From the NCBI RefSeq assembly GCF_018449475.1, contig NZ_JAHCQH010000014.1, positions 434,001-498,000 of the forward strand: DNA of 64,000 nucleotides. Reading direction: 5' to 3'. Position 1 is the first letter of the stretch; each line of letters opens with the position of its first letter. Under the pieces are notes generated by a model that did not search any database, was not told the origin of the DNA, and worked only from the letters and a program-made list of their open reading frames with translations. This document shows positions 23,820 to 31,787 of the stretch, piece by piece. Origin of the DNA: Ancylobacter radicis (GTDB lineage Bacteria > Pseudomonadota > Alphaproteobacteria > Rhizobiales > Xanthobacteraceae). The position numbers and the translations under genes are program-made.

Positions 23820-24824
23820 ATGAACGGTACGCGACTGATCGCGCGCGCCCTGACACTGGGTTGCGCCCTGGCCTTCGCCAGCTCGTCCTTCGCGCAGGAC
23901 ATCACGCTGCGCGCCTCGCATCAGTTTCCGGGCGGCAAGGGTGATCCCCGCGACGAGATGGTGCAGATGATCGCCCGCGACGTCGAGGCCGCCAATGTCG
24001 GGCTGAAGATCCAGGTCTTCCCGGGCGCGTCGCTGTACAAGGCGAACGAGCAGTGGGGCGCGGTGACCAAGGGTCAGCTCGACATCACCTCCTTCCCGCT
24101 CGACTACGCATCGGGCCGTGTGCCGCAATTCTCGGTGACGCTGATGCCGGGGCTGGTGCGCAATTTCGACCGAGCCGATCGCCTCAACGACTCGCCCTTC
24201 ATGCAGGAAATAAAAGCTCTGATCGAAAAGAACGGCGCCATTGTCCTGGCCGATGCCTGGCTCTCGGGTGCCTTCGCCTCGAAGAAGGGATGCATTGCCG
24301 GCCCCGACAGCATCAAGGGACAGGTCACCCGCGCCGCCGGCCCCGCCTTCGAGCAGATGCTGGCCGCCGCCGGCGCGTCCATCGCCTCCATGCCGTCGTC
24401 GGAAATCTACTCGGGCATGCAGACGGGGGTGCTCGACGCGACCAATACCTCCTCGGAGAGTTTCGTGTCCTATCGCCTCTACGAGCAGGTGAAGTGCCTC
24501 ACCGCGCCGGGCGCGAACGCCCTGTGGTTCATGTACGAGCCGGTGCTGGTGTCCAAGCAGGTGTTCGACAAGCTCAACCCGGCGCAGCAGAAGGCGCTGC
24601 GGGACGCGGGCAAGAAGGCGCAGGCTTGGTTCGCGACGGAAGTGCGCAAGGGCGACCAGAAGCTGATCGACACCTACAAGAAAGCCGGCGTCGAGGTGGT
24701 GGAAATGTCCGCCGCCGATTACGACGCCTGGCTCAAGGTGGCGCAGGAAAGCTCCTACAAGAACTTCGCCGAAAAGGTGAAGGGCGGCGACGAGCTGATC
24801 AAGAAGGCGCTGTCCGTCCAGTAG
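23820..24824 (+). CDS. dctP: TRAP transporter substrate-binding protein DctP
   Basis: This 334-residue periplasmic binding protein has a signal peptide ending in SSSFAQ at about residue 24 and the DctP fold (LRASHQFPGG, AGASIASMPSSEIYSGMQTG). The GGAGG at 23810-23814 favours the ATG at 23820 over an in-frame ATG at 23808. Its place in the matAB operon suggests that it binds malonate or a close dicarboxylate. In rhizobia the malonate carrier is often MatC, a different family, so this cluster uses another transport solution. The gene ends 128 bp before dctQ with a stem-loop in between. Confidence 0.9.
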   Translation: MNGTRLIARALTLGCALAFASSSFAQDITLRASHQFPGGKGDPRDEMVQMIARDVEAANVGLKIQVFPGASLYKANEQWGAVTKGQLDITSFPLDYASGRVPQFSVTLMPGLVRNFDRADRLNDSPFMQEIKALIEKNGAIVLADAWLSGAFASKKGCIAGPDSIKGQVTRAAGPAFEQMLAAAGASIASMPSSEIYSGMQTGVLDATNTSSESFVSYRLYEQVKCLTAPGANALWFMYEPVLVSKQVFDKLNPAQQKALRDAGKKAQAWFATEVRKGDQKLIDTYKKAGVEVVEMSAADYDAWLKVAQESSYKNFAEKVKGGDELIKKALSVQ

Positions 24825-24835
24825 GCCCCGCATGA

Positions 24836-24870
24836 GGTCCCGCGCGCTCCCCTGCGGGAGTGCCGGGACC
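24836..24870 (+). other. Stem-loop between dctP and dctQ
   Basis: GGTCCCG (24836-24842) pairs with CGGGACC (24864-24870). Inside it CTCCC pairs with GGGAG (24847-24851 and 24856-24860). No T-tract follows. The position after the binding-protein gene suggests mRNA stabilisation or partial termination that raises DctP over the membrane subunits. Confidence 0.6.
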
Positions 24871-24952
24871 CGAGGCGCCGGGGCGCGCGGCACCGCAGGC
24901 CGGGCGCGCTGGCCCGCCGTGCCTTTCTCTCTCTGACAAGCGAAAGCCTCTC

Positions 24953-25459
24953 ATGGTCAGCCTGTTCCTGCGAGCAGTCGATCTCGTCTCCAAAGCCGCC
25001 GCCATTCTTGCCGGGCTGCTGCTGATCGCCGCGATGCTGGTGATCTGCGAGATGATCTTCCTGCGCTACGTGTTCCGCGCGCCGACCATCTGGCAGACGG
25101 ATTTCGTCATCTTCTCGGCGACCGCCGCCATGTTCCTCGGCGCGCCCTATGTGCTGAAGACGCGCGGCCATGTCGGGGTGGATGTGATCGAGATCGCCCT
25201 GCCCGCCGGCCCGCGCCGCTGGCTCGGCATCATCGGCGCCGGGCTCGGCCTGCTGTTCGCTGTCCTGATGACGATCGCCAGCGTCATTTTCTTCCATGAG
25301 GCCTATGTCAACGAATGGCGCACCTCGACGGTTGCCGCCATCACGCTGTGGATACCGCTGCTGCCGCTACCGGTCAGCTTCGCCCTTCTGTCGCTCCAAT
25401 ATGTCGCCGAACTGATCCGCCGCCTCCACGGCCCGGATGACGCCCGAGGAATCGCGTGA
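24953..25459 (+). CDS. dctQ: TRAP transporter small permease DctQ
   Basis: This 168-residue inner-membrane protein has about four hydrophobic helices (AAILAGLLLIAAMLVICEM, WLGIIGAGLGLLFAVL and LWIPLLPLPVSFALL among them). The conserved RYVFRAPTIWQTDF segment and HVGVDVIE are typical of DctQ. I chose the ATG at 24953; an earlier in-frame start adds a low-complexity basic stretch. Its stop overlaps the start of dctM (TGATG). Confidence 0.88.
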   Translation: MVSLFLRAVDLVSKAAAILAGLLLIAAMLVICEMIFLRYVFRAPTIWQTDFVIFSATAAMFLGAPYVLKTRGHVGVDVIEIALPAGPRRWLGIIGAGLGLLFAVLMTIASVIFFHEAYVNEWRTSTVAAITLWIPLLPLPVSFALLSLQYVAELIRRLHGPDDARGIA

Positions 25460-26778
25460 TGAGCCTTTCCCCCACCCTGTCCGGCATGCTCATCATCGGC
25501 CTGCTGTTCCTCATGCTCGGCACCGGCATGCCGATCGCCTTCGCCCTCGGCCTCACCGCCATTGGCGGGCTGCTGATGGCCAACGGGATCGGTGTCTTCG
25601 ACGTGCTCGCGGAGACGATGTTCGCGGGCATCGCCAACCTCGCCTATGTCTCGATCCCGATGTTCGTGCTGATGGGCGCGGCGGTGGCCGCCACCCCGGC
25701 CGGCAAGGACCTTTACGAGGCGCTCGACCGCTGGCTCAACCGCGTCCCCGGCGGGCTGGTGCTGTCGAATATCGGCGCCTGCGCCATTTTCGCCGGCATG
25801 ACCGGCTCCAGCCCGGCCACCTGCGCGGCGATCGGCAAGATGGGCATTCCCGAAATGCTCAAGCGCGGCTACCCGGCCTCGGTCGCGACCGGCTCGATCT
25901 GCGCCGGCGGCACGCTCGGTATCCTCATTCCGCCCTCGGTGACGATGATCGTCTACGGCATCGCCACCGAGACCTCGATCGGCCGGCTTTTCCTGGCGGG
26001 CGTGATGCCCGGCCTGATGCTGGTGGCGATGTTCATGGCGTGGGCACTCTATGATTGCCGCCGCAAGAACTTCAACTTCGACGTGAGCGGCAGCCGCTTC
26101 ACCTTTGGCCAGAAACTGGCTGCCCTGCCCAAGGTCACGCCCTTCCTGATCATCATCGTCGGCACGCTCTATGTGCTCTATGGCGGCGTCGCCACGCCCT
26201 CGGAGGCGGCCGGCGCGGGCGCCTTCCTGACGCTCGGCGTGGTCATCATCATGTACCGGCTGTTCCGGCCGGGGCCGATCCTGGAGATCTTCTCCTCCAC
26301 CCTGCGCGAGAGCGTCATGATCATGATGATCATGGCCTCGGCCGAACTCTTCGCCTTCGCCCTCTCCTCGCTGTTCATCACCCAGACCGTGGCGGGAGCC
26401 ATCGCCTCGCTGGATGTGAACCGCTGGGTGCTGATGGCACTGATCAACCTGTTCCTGTTGGTGGCCGGCATGTTCCTGCCGCCGGTGGCGATCATCGTGA
26501 TGTCGGCGCCGCTGCTCTACCCGATCATCGTCTCCTCGGGCTTCGACCCCTACTGGTTCGCGGTGATCCTGACCATCAACATGGAGATCGGCCTCATCAC
26601 GCCGCCGGTGGGGCTCAACCTGTTCGTGGTCAAGGCGATCGCCCCACAGGTGCCGGCGCAGCAGGTCCTGCTCGGGGCGCTGCCCTATGTGCTGCTCATG
26701 ATGCTGGGCATCGTCATTCTCTGTATCTTCCCGGAAATCGCCACCTGGCTGCCGACCTATGTGATGGGCCCGCTCTGA
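25459..26778 (+). CDS. dctM: TRAP transporter large permease DctM
   Basis: This 439-residue membrane protein has about twelve hydrophobic helices and forms the Na+-coupled transport path of the TRAP system. Family marks include MTGSSPATCAAIGKMGIPEM, GGTLGILIPPSVTMIVYG and TPPVGLNLFVVK. The ATG at 25459 overlaps the dctQ stop; a GTG one codon earlier is also possible. It is the last gene of the malonate operon, with 179 bp to the next gene. Confidence 0.92.
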   Translation: MSLSPTLSGMLIIGLLFLMLGTGMPIAFALGLTAIGGLLMANGIGVFDVLAETMFAGIANLAYVSIPMFVLMGAAVAATPAGKDLYEALDRWLNRVPGGLVLSNIGACAIFAGMTGSSPATCAAIGKMGIPEMLKRGYPASVATGSICAGGTLGILIPPSVTMIVYGIATETSIGRLFLAGVMPGLMLVAMFMAWALYDCRRKNFNFDVSGSRFTFGQKLAALPKVTPFLIIIVGTLYVLYGGVATPSEAAGAGAFLTLGVVIIMYRLFRPGPILEIFSSTLRESVMIMMIMASAELFAFALSSLFITQTVAGAIASLDVNRWVLMALINLFLLVAGMFLPPVAIIVMSAPLLYPIIVSSGFDPYWFAVILTINMEIGLITPPVGLNLFVVKAIAPQVPAQQVLLGALPYVLLMMLGIVILCIFPEIATWLPTYVMGPL

Positions 26779-26957
26779 CGCCGCCGAATGCACGGTGAAC
26801 ATATTGCCGACGACCTGCCCTCCTCTTGGGCAGTGTCATGCTGCAGGCGGACAAGCAAGCTTCGCCTCTTGGCGATACTCGCCGCGCGATTCCCGGCCTT
26901 AACCTTGCCCGTGCGTCGGCGGTGGCCGATGCGCAGGTTCAGGAAGAGGTAGCGTGC

Positions 26958-28277
26958 ATGACGGCCAATCCCTTTCATCTCGCCTGGTTTCTCCAGGGCT
27001 CCAGCATCCAGGCCTGGGGCGAGCCGTGGACCGGCAATATCGGCCAGGACTGGATGAGCGCCGACATGTTCGTCGACCTCGTGCGGTCGATGGAGCGGGC
27101 CTGCTTCGACTACCTGCTAATCGAGGATTCCATCTATGTCGGTCAGAACTGGCAGGATTCGCGCGACATCTTCCTGAAGGGCGGCATCTGCGTGCCCCGG
27201 CAGGAGCCCAGCGTGGTGGCAACGCTGCTGGCCGCCTCGACCCGCAAGCTCGGCATCGTGCCGACGCTCTCCACCTTCGCCTATCATCCCTATCTGACCG
27301 CCCGCATCATCTCCTCGCTCGACCAGATCTCCGGCGGGCGCGCCGGCTGGAACATGGTGACGGGCTCGTCGGATCTCTCCGCCCAGAATTTCGGCATGGA
27401 GAAGCTGCCCGAGCACGACCAGCGTTATGTGATGGCGGAAGAGTATATCGACATCGTCAAGGGGCTGTGGAACTCGTGGGAGCCGGGCGCGATCATCAAT
27501 GATCACGAGAACGGCGTGCTGATCGACCCCGCCAAGGTCCACACCATCGACTATGCCGGCACCTATTACGCCTCGCGCGGGCCGCTGAATTCCGGCCCCT
27601 GCCCGCAGGGCCAGCCGGTGATCGCACAGGCCGGCGGCTCCCGAAGCGGGCGCAAGATCGCCGCGACCCATGCCAACACCATCGTCGCCGCGCCGAACGG
27701 CGTCGCCGCGATGAAGCAGTACCGCGACGATGTGCGCGCGCAGATGGCCGAGCTTGGCCGCAATCCCGACGACTGCAAGATCCTGTTCCTGCTCTCGCCG
27801 ATCGTCGCCGAGACCGAGGACCAGGCGAAATGGGCGGCCGAACAGCGCCGCGTCTCCGCCGCGCAGAATCTCGACGCGCGCATGGCCCGCTTCGGCTGGA
27901 GCACCAATCTCGACCTGTCCAGCCTCGACCTCGACACGCCGGTCAGCCAGCTCACCCTCACCACCAATGGCCACCAGTCCAGCCTGTCGCAATTCCTCAC
28001 CCGCGCCGGCGACAAGCCGCTGCGCGAGGCGATGATCGACCATGTGAGCTGCGGCTATTGCGTCGATGTGGTCGGCACGCCGGACAGTGTCGCCAGCCAG
28101 ATGGACGAGATCATGCAGGAGATCGGCGGCGACGGCTTCCTCATCGCCCTGTCCGATGTCTCGCGCCGCTCCGTCTCCACCATCACCGACGGCCTCGTGC
28201 CGGTGCTGCAACGCCGGGGCCTCACGCGCCGCGCCTATTCCCACCAGTTCCTGCGCGACAACCTTCTCGAGTTCTGA
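26958..28277 (+). CDS. LLM-class flavin-dependent monooxygenase (NtaA/SnaA/DszA type), paralogue 1
   Basis: This 439-residue TIM-barrel luciferase-like monooxygenase uses FMNH2 supplied by a separate reductase. The family motifs ERACFDYLLIEDS, WNMVTGSSDLSAQNFGM, SRGPLNSGPCPQGQPVIAQAG (split by one variable region) and QYRDDVRAQ are present. It is clearly paralogous to the protein at 28984-30297. The ATG at 26958 follows AGGAAGAGG; an open frame continues upstream without support. The substrate may be a sulfur or nitrogen heterocycle, a chelator such as nitrilotriacetate, or a sulfonate; the sequence does not decide. Confidence 0.88.
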   Translation: MTANPFHLAWFLQGSSIQAWGEPWTGNIGQDWMSADMFVDLVRSMERACFDYLLIEDSIYVGQNWQDSRDIFLKGGICVPRQEPSVVATLLAASTRKLGIVPTLSTFAYHPYLTARIISSLDQISGGRAGWNMVTGSSDLSAQNFGMEKLPEHDQRYVMAEEYIDIVKGLWNSWEPGAIINDHENGVLIDPAKVHTIDYAGTYYASRGPLNSGPCPQGQPVIAQAGGSRSGRKIAATHANTIVAAPNGVAAMKQYRDDVRAQMAELGRNPDDCKILFLLSPIVAETEDQAKWAAEQRRVSAAQNLDARMARFGWSTNLDLSSLDLDTPVSQLTLTTNGHQSSLSQFLTRAGDKPLREAMIDHVSCGYCVDVVGTPDSVASQMDEIMQEIGGDGFLIALSDVSRRSVSTITDGLVPVLQRRGLTRRAYSHQFLRDNLLEF

Positions 28278-28305
28278 TCCACGCCGCCCTTCGCAGACAA
28301 GGCTC

Positions 28306-28335
28306 GGGGCCGTCGCGCGCGCGACGGCCCCGTTT
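28306..28335 (+). terminator. Intrinsic terminator between convergent monooxygenase and reductase genes
   Basis: A 26-bp perfect palindrome built from CGGGGCCGTCGCG and its complement (28306-28331) is followed by TTTT. It lies 28 bp after the monooxygenase stop and 59 bp from the end of the convergent reductase gene. Confidence 0.85.
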
Positions 28336-28394
28336 TCAACAAGCGAGCCGTGGGAAAGATTGATCCGAGGACTTGGGCGTCGCTTGCGCGCCTG

Positions 28395-28952
28395 TCAGGT
28401 CGTCAGATGGTGGAAGCGGCGGCCGAAATAGACCAGCCCCTCGCTCGTGCCGCCCTGATGCAGGCCGAGCACCTCGCAGAAGGCGACATCATGCGTGCCG
28501 ACCGTGGCGAGGTCGGTCACCCGGCAGTCGAAGGCCACGCTCGCCTCCATCAGCACCGGCGCGCCAGTCACCAGCGTCATCCAATGCGCGCCGGCGAAAC
28601 GTTCGCTCATGGTCTTCACGCCGCCGGCGAAAGCCATGCCGAGCGCCTCGTGATGCGGGCCGGCGAGCGTGTTGACGCACAGCACGCGGCTGGTGGCGAT
28701 CGCCCGGTGCGACTGGTTGGCGCGGTTGACGCAGACCAGCAGCGTCGGCGGGCTGTCGGTGACCGAGCAGACCGCCGAAGCGGTGAAACCGCATTGGCCG
28801 GCCTCGTCGAGGCTGGTGACGATGTTCACCGCCGCCGGCAGCTTCGCCATGCCCTCGCGATACAGCTCGCGGCTGACCGCCGCCGGGAGCGGCTCGCCGG
28901 CCAGTGCCGCCACGGTGCTGGCCGCAATGCTTCTCGGATCGGTCGCGCTCAT
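28395..28952 (-). CDS. Flavin reductase family protein
   Basis: This 185-residue reductase of the HpaC/NtaB type makes FMNH2 from NAD(P)H for the partner monooxygenases. The split-barrel flavin domain shows AAVNIVTSLDEAGQCGFTAS, SPPTLLVCVNRANQSH and VLCVNTLAGPHH, and the family-typical FGRRFHHL is near the end. The ATG at 28952 has GGAGGTGA just upstream, which argues against the in-frame GTG at 28958. It follows the paralogue 2 monooxygenase by 31 bp on the same strand, so the two form an operon. Confidence 0.9.
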   Translation of the reverse strand: MSATDPRSIAASTVAALAGEPLPAAVSRELYREGMAKLPAAVNIVTSLDEAGQCGFTASAVCSVTDSPPTLLVCVNRANQSHRAIATSRVLCVNTLAGPHHEALGMAFAGGVKTMSERFAGAHWMTLVTGAPVLMEASVAFDCRVTDLATVGTHDVAFCEVLGLHQGGTSEGLVYFGRRFHHLTT

Positions 28953-28983
28953 GCTCACCTCCAGTCGCCATGGGCGAGACGTT

Positions 28984-30297
28984 TCAAAACTCGCGCAGCA
29001 TCTGGCGAAGCGTCGCGCCGGGCGTGTAGCGCGTGCGGGCGAGGCCCCTTCGTTGCAGCGCCGGGACCAGCCCCTCGCAGATGTCGTTGATGTATTGCCG
29101 GCTGATATTGGCGGTGAAGGGGCGGGTGATGAGGAACCCGTCGCCGCCGACCTCGGCCATCACCTCGCCCATCCGCTCGGCGACCTGGTCGGGCGTGCCG
29201 ATCAGACCATCCAGACCGCGCGCCAGCTGGTCGGCGCAGAGCTGGCGCAGCGTCTTGCCGCTGCCCGATTGCTGGAACGCATCGAGCGAGCCCTGCTCGC
29301 CATTGGTGGTTAGGTGCGGCAGCGGCGCGTCGAGATCGAAGGTGGAAAAGTCGATGTCGGTGATGGCCGCGACCAGCGCCAGCGCCTTCTCGCAATAATC
29401 CGGCGCGTCGACGATGCGCGCGGCCTTGGCTTTCGCCTCCTCCTCGCTCTCGCCGAGGATCGGGGCGACCACGAACAGCACCTTGATCTCGTCGGGATCG
29501 CGCCCGCCGGCCGCGGCGCGCGCCCGCACGTCGTCGCGATACGCCTTCAGCCCCGCCACGCCCATGGAGGGAGCGATGATGCTGTCGGCGGTCATCGCCG
29601 CGAATTGCCGCCCGCGGGGCGAGCCGCCGGCCTGCACGAAGGCCGGGCGCACCTGCGGCGAGGGCACGCAGTTCAGCGGTCCCCGGCTCTTGAAATACTT
29701 GCCCTCGAAATGGATCGGCCGGACCTTGGAGGCATCGGCATAGGTGCCGCTGTCCAGATCGCGCACCACCGCATCGGGATCCCAGCTGCCCCAGAGCTGC
29801 TTGCACAGCTCCACATACTCGTCCGCCATGTCGTAGCGTTCCTGGCGCGGCGGCAGCTTGTCCATGCCGAAATTCTCGGCCGCGAGGTCCTCGCCGGTGG
29901 TGACGATGTTCCAGCCGAAGCGGCCCTTGCAGATGCTGTCCAGCGTCGAACACAGCCGTGCCAGCATGAAGGGCGGATAGGCCATGGTGGAGAAGGTCGC
30001 GACCACGCCGAGATTGGTCGTGCTGGCGCCGATCAGCGCCGCCATCGGCGAGGGGTCGGCCTTCGGACCCATGATGTTGTGCTTGAGATAGATCTCGTTC
30101 GTGCCGCCATAGGCTTCGGAGATCATCAGCGTGTCTTCGAGCATGATGTAGTCGAAGCAGGCCCGCTCCATGGCCTTCGCCATATCGACATAGAAGGCGC
30201 CATCCCACGGATCGCCGCCGCCGCCGGTGAACGGCTTGGTCCACTCATCGACCGCGAAATTGGTGAACCAGCCGAGGTGGAATGGACGTGGACTCAT
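28984..30297 (-). CDS. LLM-class flavin-dependent monooxygenase (NtaA/SnaA/DszA type), paralogue 2
   Basis: This 437-residue homologue of the 26958-28277 protein shares its plan throughout: FHLGWF at the start, MERACFDYIMLED, FGWNIVTTGEDLAAENFGM, SRGPLNCVPSPQVRP, and a C-terminus ending in LREF where the other ends in LLEF. It is the first gene of a two-gene operon with the flavin reductase. Both paralogues probably draw FMNH2 from that reductase. The divergent LysR gene 317 bp away is the likely regulator. Confidence 0.88.
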   Translation of the reverse strand: MSPRPFHLGWFTNFAVDEWTKPFTGGGGDPWDGAFYVDMAKAMERACFDYIMLEDTLMISEAYGGTNEIYLKHNIMGPKADPSPMAALIGASTTNLGVVATFSTMAYPPFMLARLCSTLDSICKGRFGWNIVTTGEDLAAENFGMDKLPPRQERYDMADEYVELCKQLWGSWDPDAVVRDLDSGTYADASKVRPIHFEGKYFKSRGPLNCVPSPQVRPAFVQAGGSPRGRQFAAMTADSIIAPSMGVAGLKAYRDDVRARAAAGGRDPDEIKVLFVVAPILGESEEEAKAKAARIVDAPDYCEKALALVAAITDIDFSTFDLDAPLPHLTTNGEQGSLDAFQQSGSGKTLRQLCADQLARGLDGLIGTPDQVAERMGEVMAEVGGDGFLITRPFTANISRQYINDICEGLVPALQRRGLARTRYTPGATLRQMLREF

Positions 30298-30552
30298 GAT
30301 GCTGCCCTGTCTGCCCGCTGCAAGTGAGCGGGAAGGCTAGAGCGGCGGTCATCATCGGCACCATCGGGAAAACCCCAAGCGATGTTCCGGCGTGGGGAGG
30401 TTCAACATTGGGCAGCGAGGCGATCCGTGGACAAACGCTGTGCAATCACCCTTTCCGATGGAAACATGAAGGGCATCGATTTTCGTTGAATATCAGGGAG
30501 ATCGGCACGGCGCCTGTGCGGCGCACAAATTGCTACGCCAGGGCTCAGGTAA

Positions 30553-30590
30553 GCCAAATCTCAGGAATGGGGCCAAACCTCAGGAATGGG
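30553..30590. repeat. Perfectly abutting 19-bp tandem repeat before the LysR gene
   Basis: GCCAAATCTCAGGAATGGG (30553-30571) is directly followed by the same 19 bp with one change (T to C at the seventh base; 30572-30590). A partial match (CTCAGG, 30544-30549) precedes it. It ends 24 bp before the LysR start, so it may be a doubled operator or a recent local duplication. Confidence 0.7.
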
Positions 30591-30614
30591 ACATCGTCGA
30601 CCGGAGGCCTAGCC

Positions 30615-31748
30615 ATGTCGCACATCAGCCAGATCTACGACATCGACCTGAAGCTGCTGCGCTGCTTCTGCACCATCGTCGAGGAGCGCAGCTTCACCGC
30701 CGCGCAGGCGGCGCTCAACCTCTCGCAATCGACCCTCAGCGAGAACCTGAAATCGCTGGAGATCCGGCTCGGCACCCGGCTGTGCCGACGCGGACCGAAA
30801 GGCTTCAAGCTGTTTCGCGAGGGCGAGGTGGTCTACAAGGCCGCGCAGGAACTGTTCGCCTCCATCGAGGCCTTCAAGCAGAAGGCCTCGAACATCAACC
30901 AAAACACCGTCTACGAACTGTCGATCGGCATTCAGGACGGCATTGTCGAGAACCCGTCCGCGCGGCTGCACGATGCGATCCACCGCTTCTCCGAATATTA
31001 CCCCAATGTCCGCTTCCGCATGGAGGTCATGCTCGGCTTCCAGCTTGCCGGCCGGGTCGCCGACGGCATCGTGCATGTCGGCATCGGGCTGGTGAACGAG
31101 CATTATCCGCAATTGACCTATGAGCACCTGTTCGACGAGCAGGGCTTCATGTGCTGTTCCAGCCGGCATCCCTTCTTCACCGTGCCCGACGAGAAACTGA
31201 CCCTGGCCGATATCGAATCCGCCGCCTACTGCAACCGAGGGCATCTCGAATACTACCATCCCGAGCGCACGCGGCGCAGCGACACCTGCGGCGACATCGG
31301 GCTCGGCATCCAGTCCCAGCTCGCGCTCATCCTGTCGGGACGCAATATCGGCTATGTGCTCGACCACACGGCGGAACCGCTGATCGCCAGCGGTTCGCTG
31401 CGGGCGCTGCGGCCCGACCGGGTGCGCATCGTCAACCCGATCACCGCGATGATGGGGCCGGCGGCGGCCGACTTCAAACTCGCCCGGCATTTCGTCGACT
31501 GCCTGATCGACGTCCATATGGAACTTGGCCAGAGCCGGCTGCTGCCGCGCCCGGACTTCGTGACCAGCTGCGGGACGGTGGTGGATCGCGACGGGGTCTT
31601 CAGCGTGCGGCCGATGGCGAGGGACCCCGTCCTGGCACGCCGCAATGGCGTGGCTCATGAGGCGACGGCGACCGGCGAGAACGTGCAAGGGGTCGATCGC
31701 TACGATCTGCCGGAGGGCCCCGCCGGGCGGCAGTACAGCATCGCCTGA
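30615..31748 (+). CDS. LysR-family regulator with C-terminal extension
   Basis: This 377-residue protein begins with a normal LysR helix-turn-helix (LKLLRCFCTIVEERSFTAAQ, QSTLSENLKSLEIRLG) and an effector domain (YELSIGIQDGIVENPSARLH to about residue 305). A further tail of about 65 residues (from about LPRPDFVTSC to the end) has no counterpart in ordinary LysR proteins of about 300 residues. GGAGG (30603-30607) supports the ATG at 30615. It is divergent from the monooxygenase/flavin reductase operon and probably controls it. The tail is charged and probably disordered; its role is unknown. Confidence 0.88.
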   Translation: MSHISQIYDIDLKLLRCFCTIVEERSFTAAQAALNLSQSTLSENLKSLEIRLGTRLCRRGPKGFKLFREGEVVYKAAQELFASIEAFKQKASNINQNTVYELSIGIQDGIVENPSARLHDAIHRFSEYYPNVRFRMEVMLGFQLAGRVADGIVHVGIGLVNEHYPQLTYEHLFDEQGFMCCSSRHPFFTVPDEKLTLADIESAAYCNRGHLEYYHPERTRRSDTCGDIGLGIQSQLALILSGRNIGYVLDHTAEPLIASGSLRALRPDRVRIVNPITAMMGPAAADFKLARHFVDCLIDVHMELGQSRLLPRPDFVTSCGTVVDRDGVFSVRPMARDPVLARRNGVAHEATATGENVQGVDRYDLPEGPAGRQYSIA

Positions 31749-31787
31749 CAGGGGATCGCGCGGTCCCGTCCCGCCGGCCGCCCTGCC

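Noticed and set aside
25303-26802. Open frame of 499 codons on the minus strand, very rich in His, Asp and Arg
   Set aside because: It is the antisense of dctM. Hydrophobic codons read backwards give this H/D/R-rich product.
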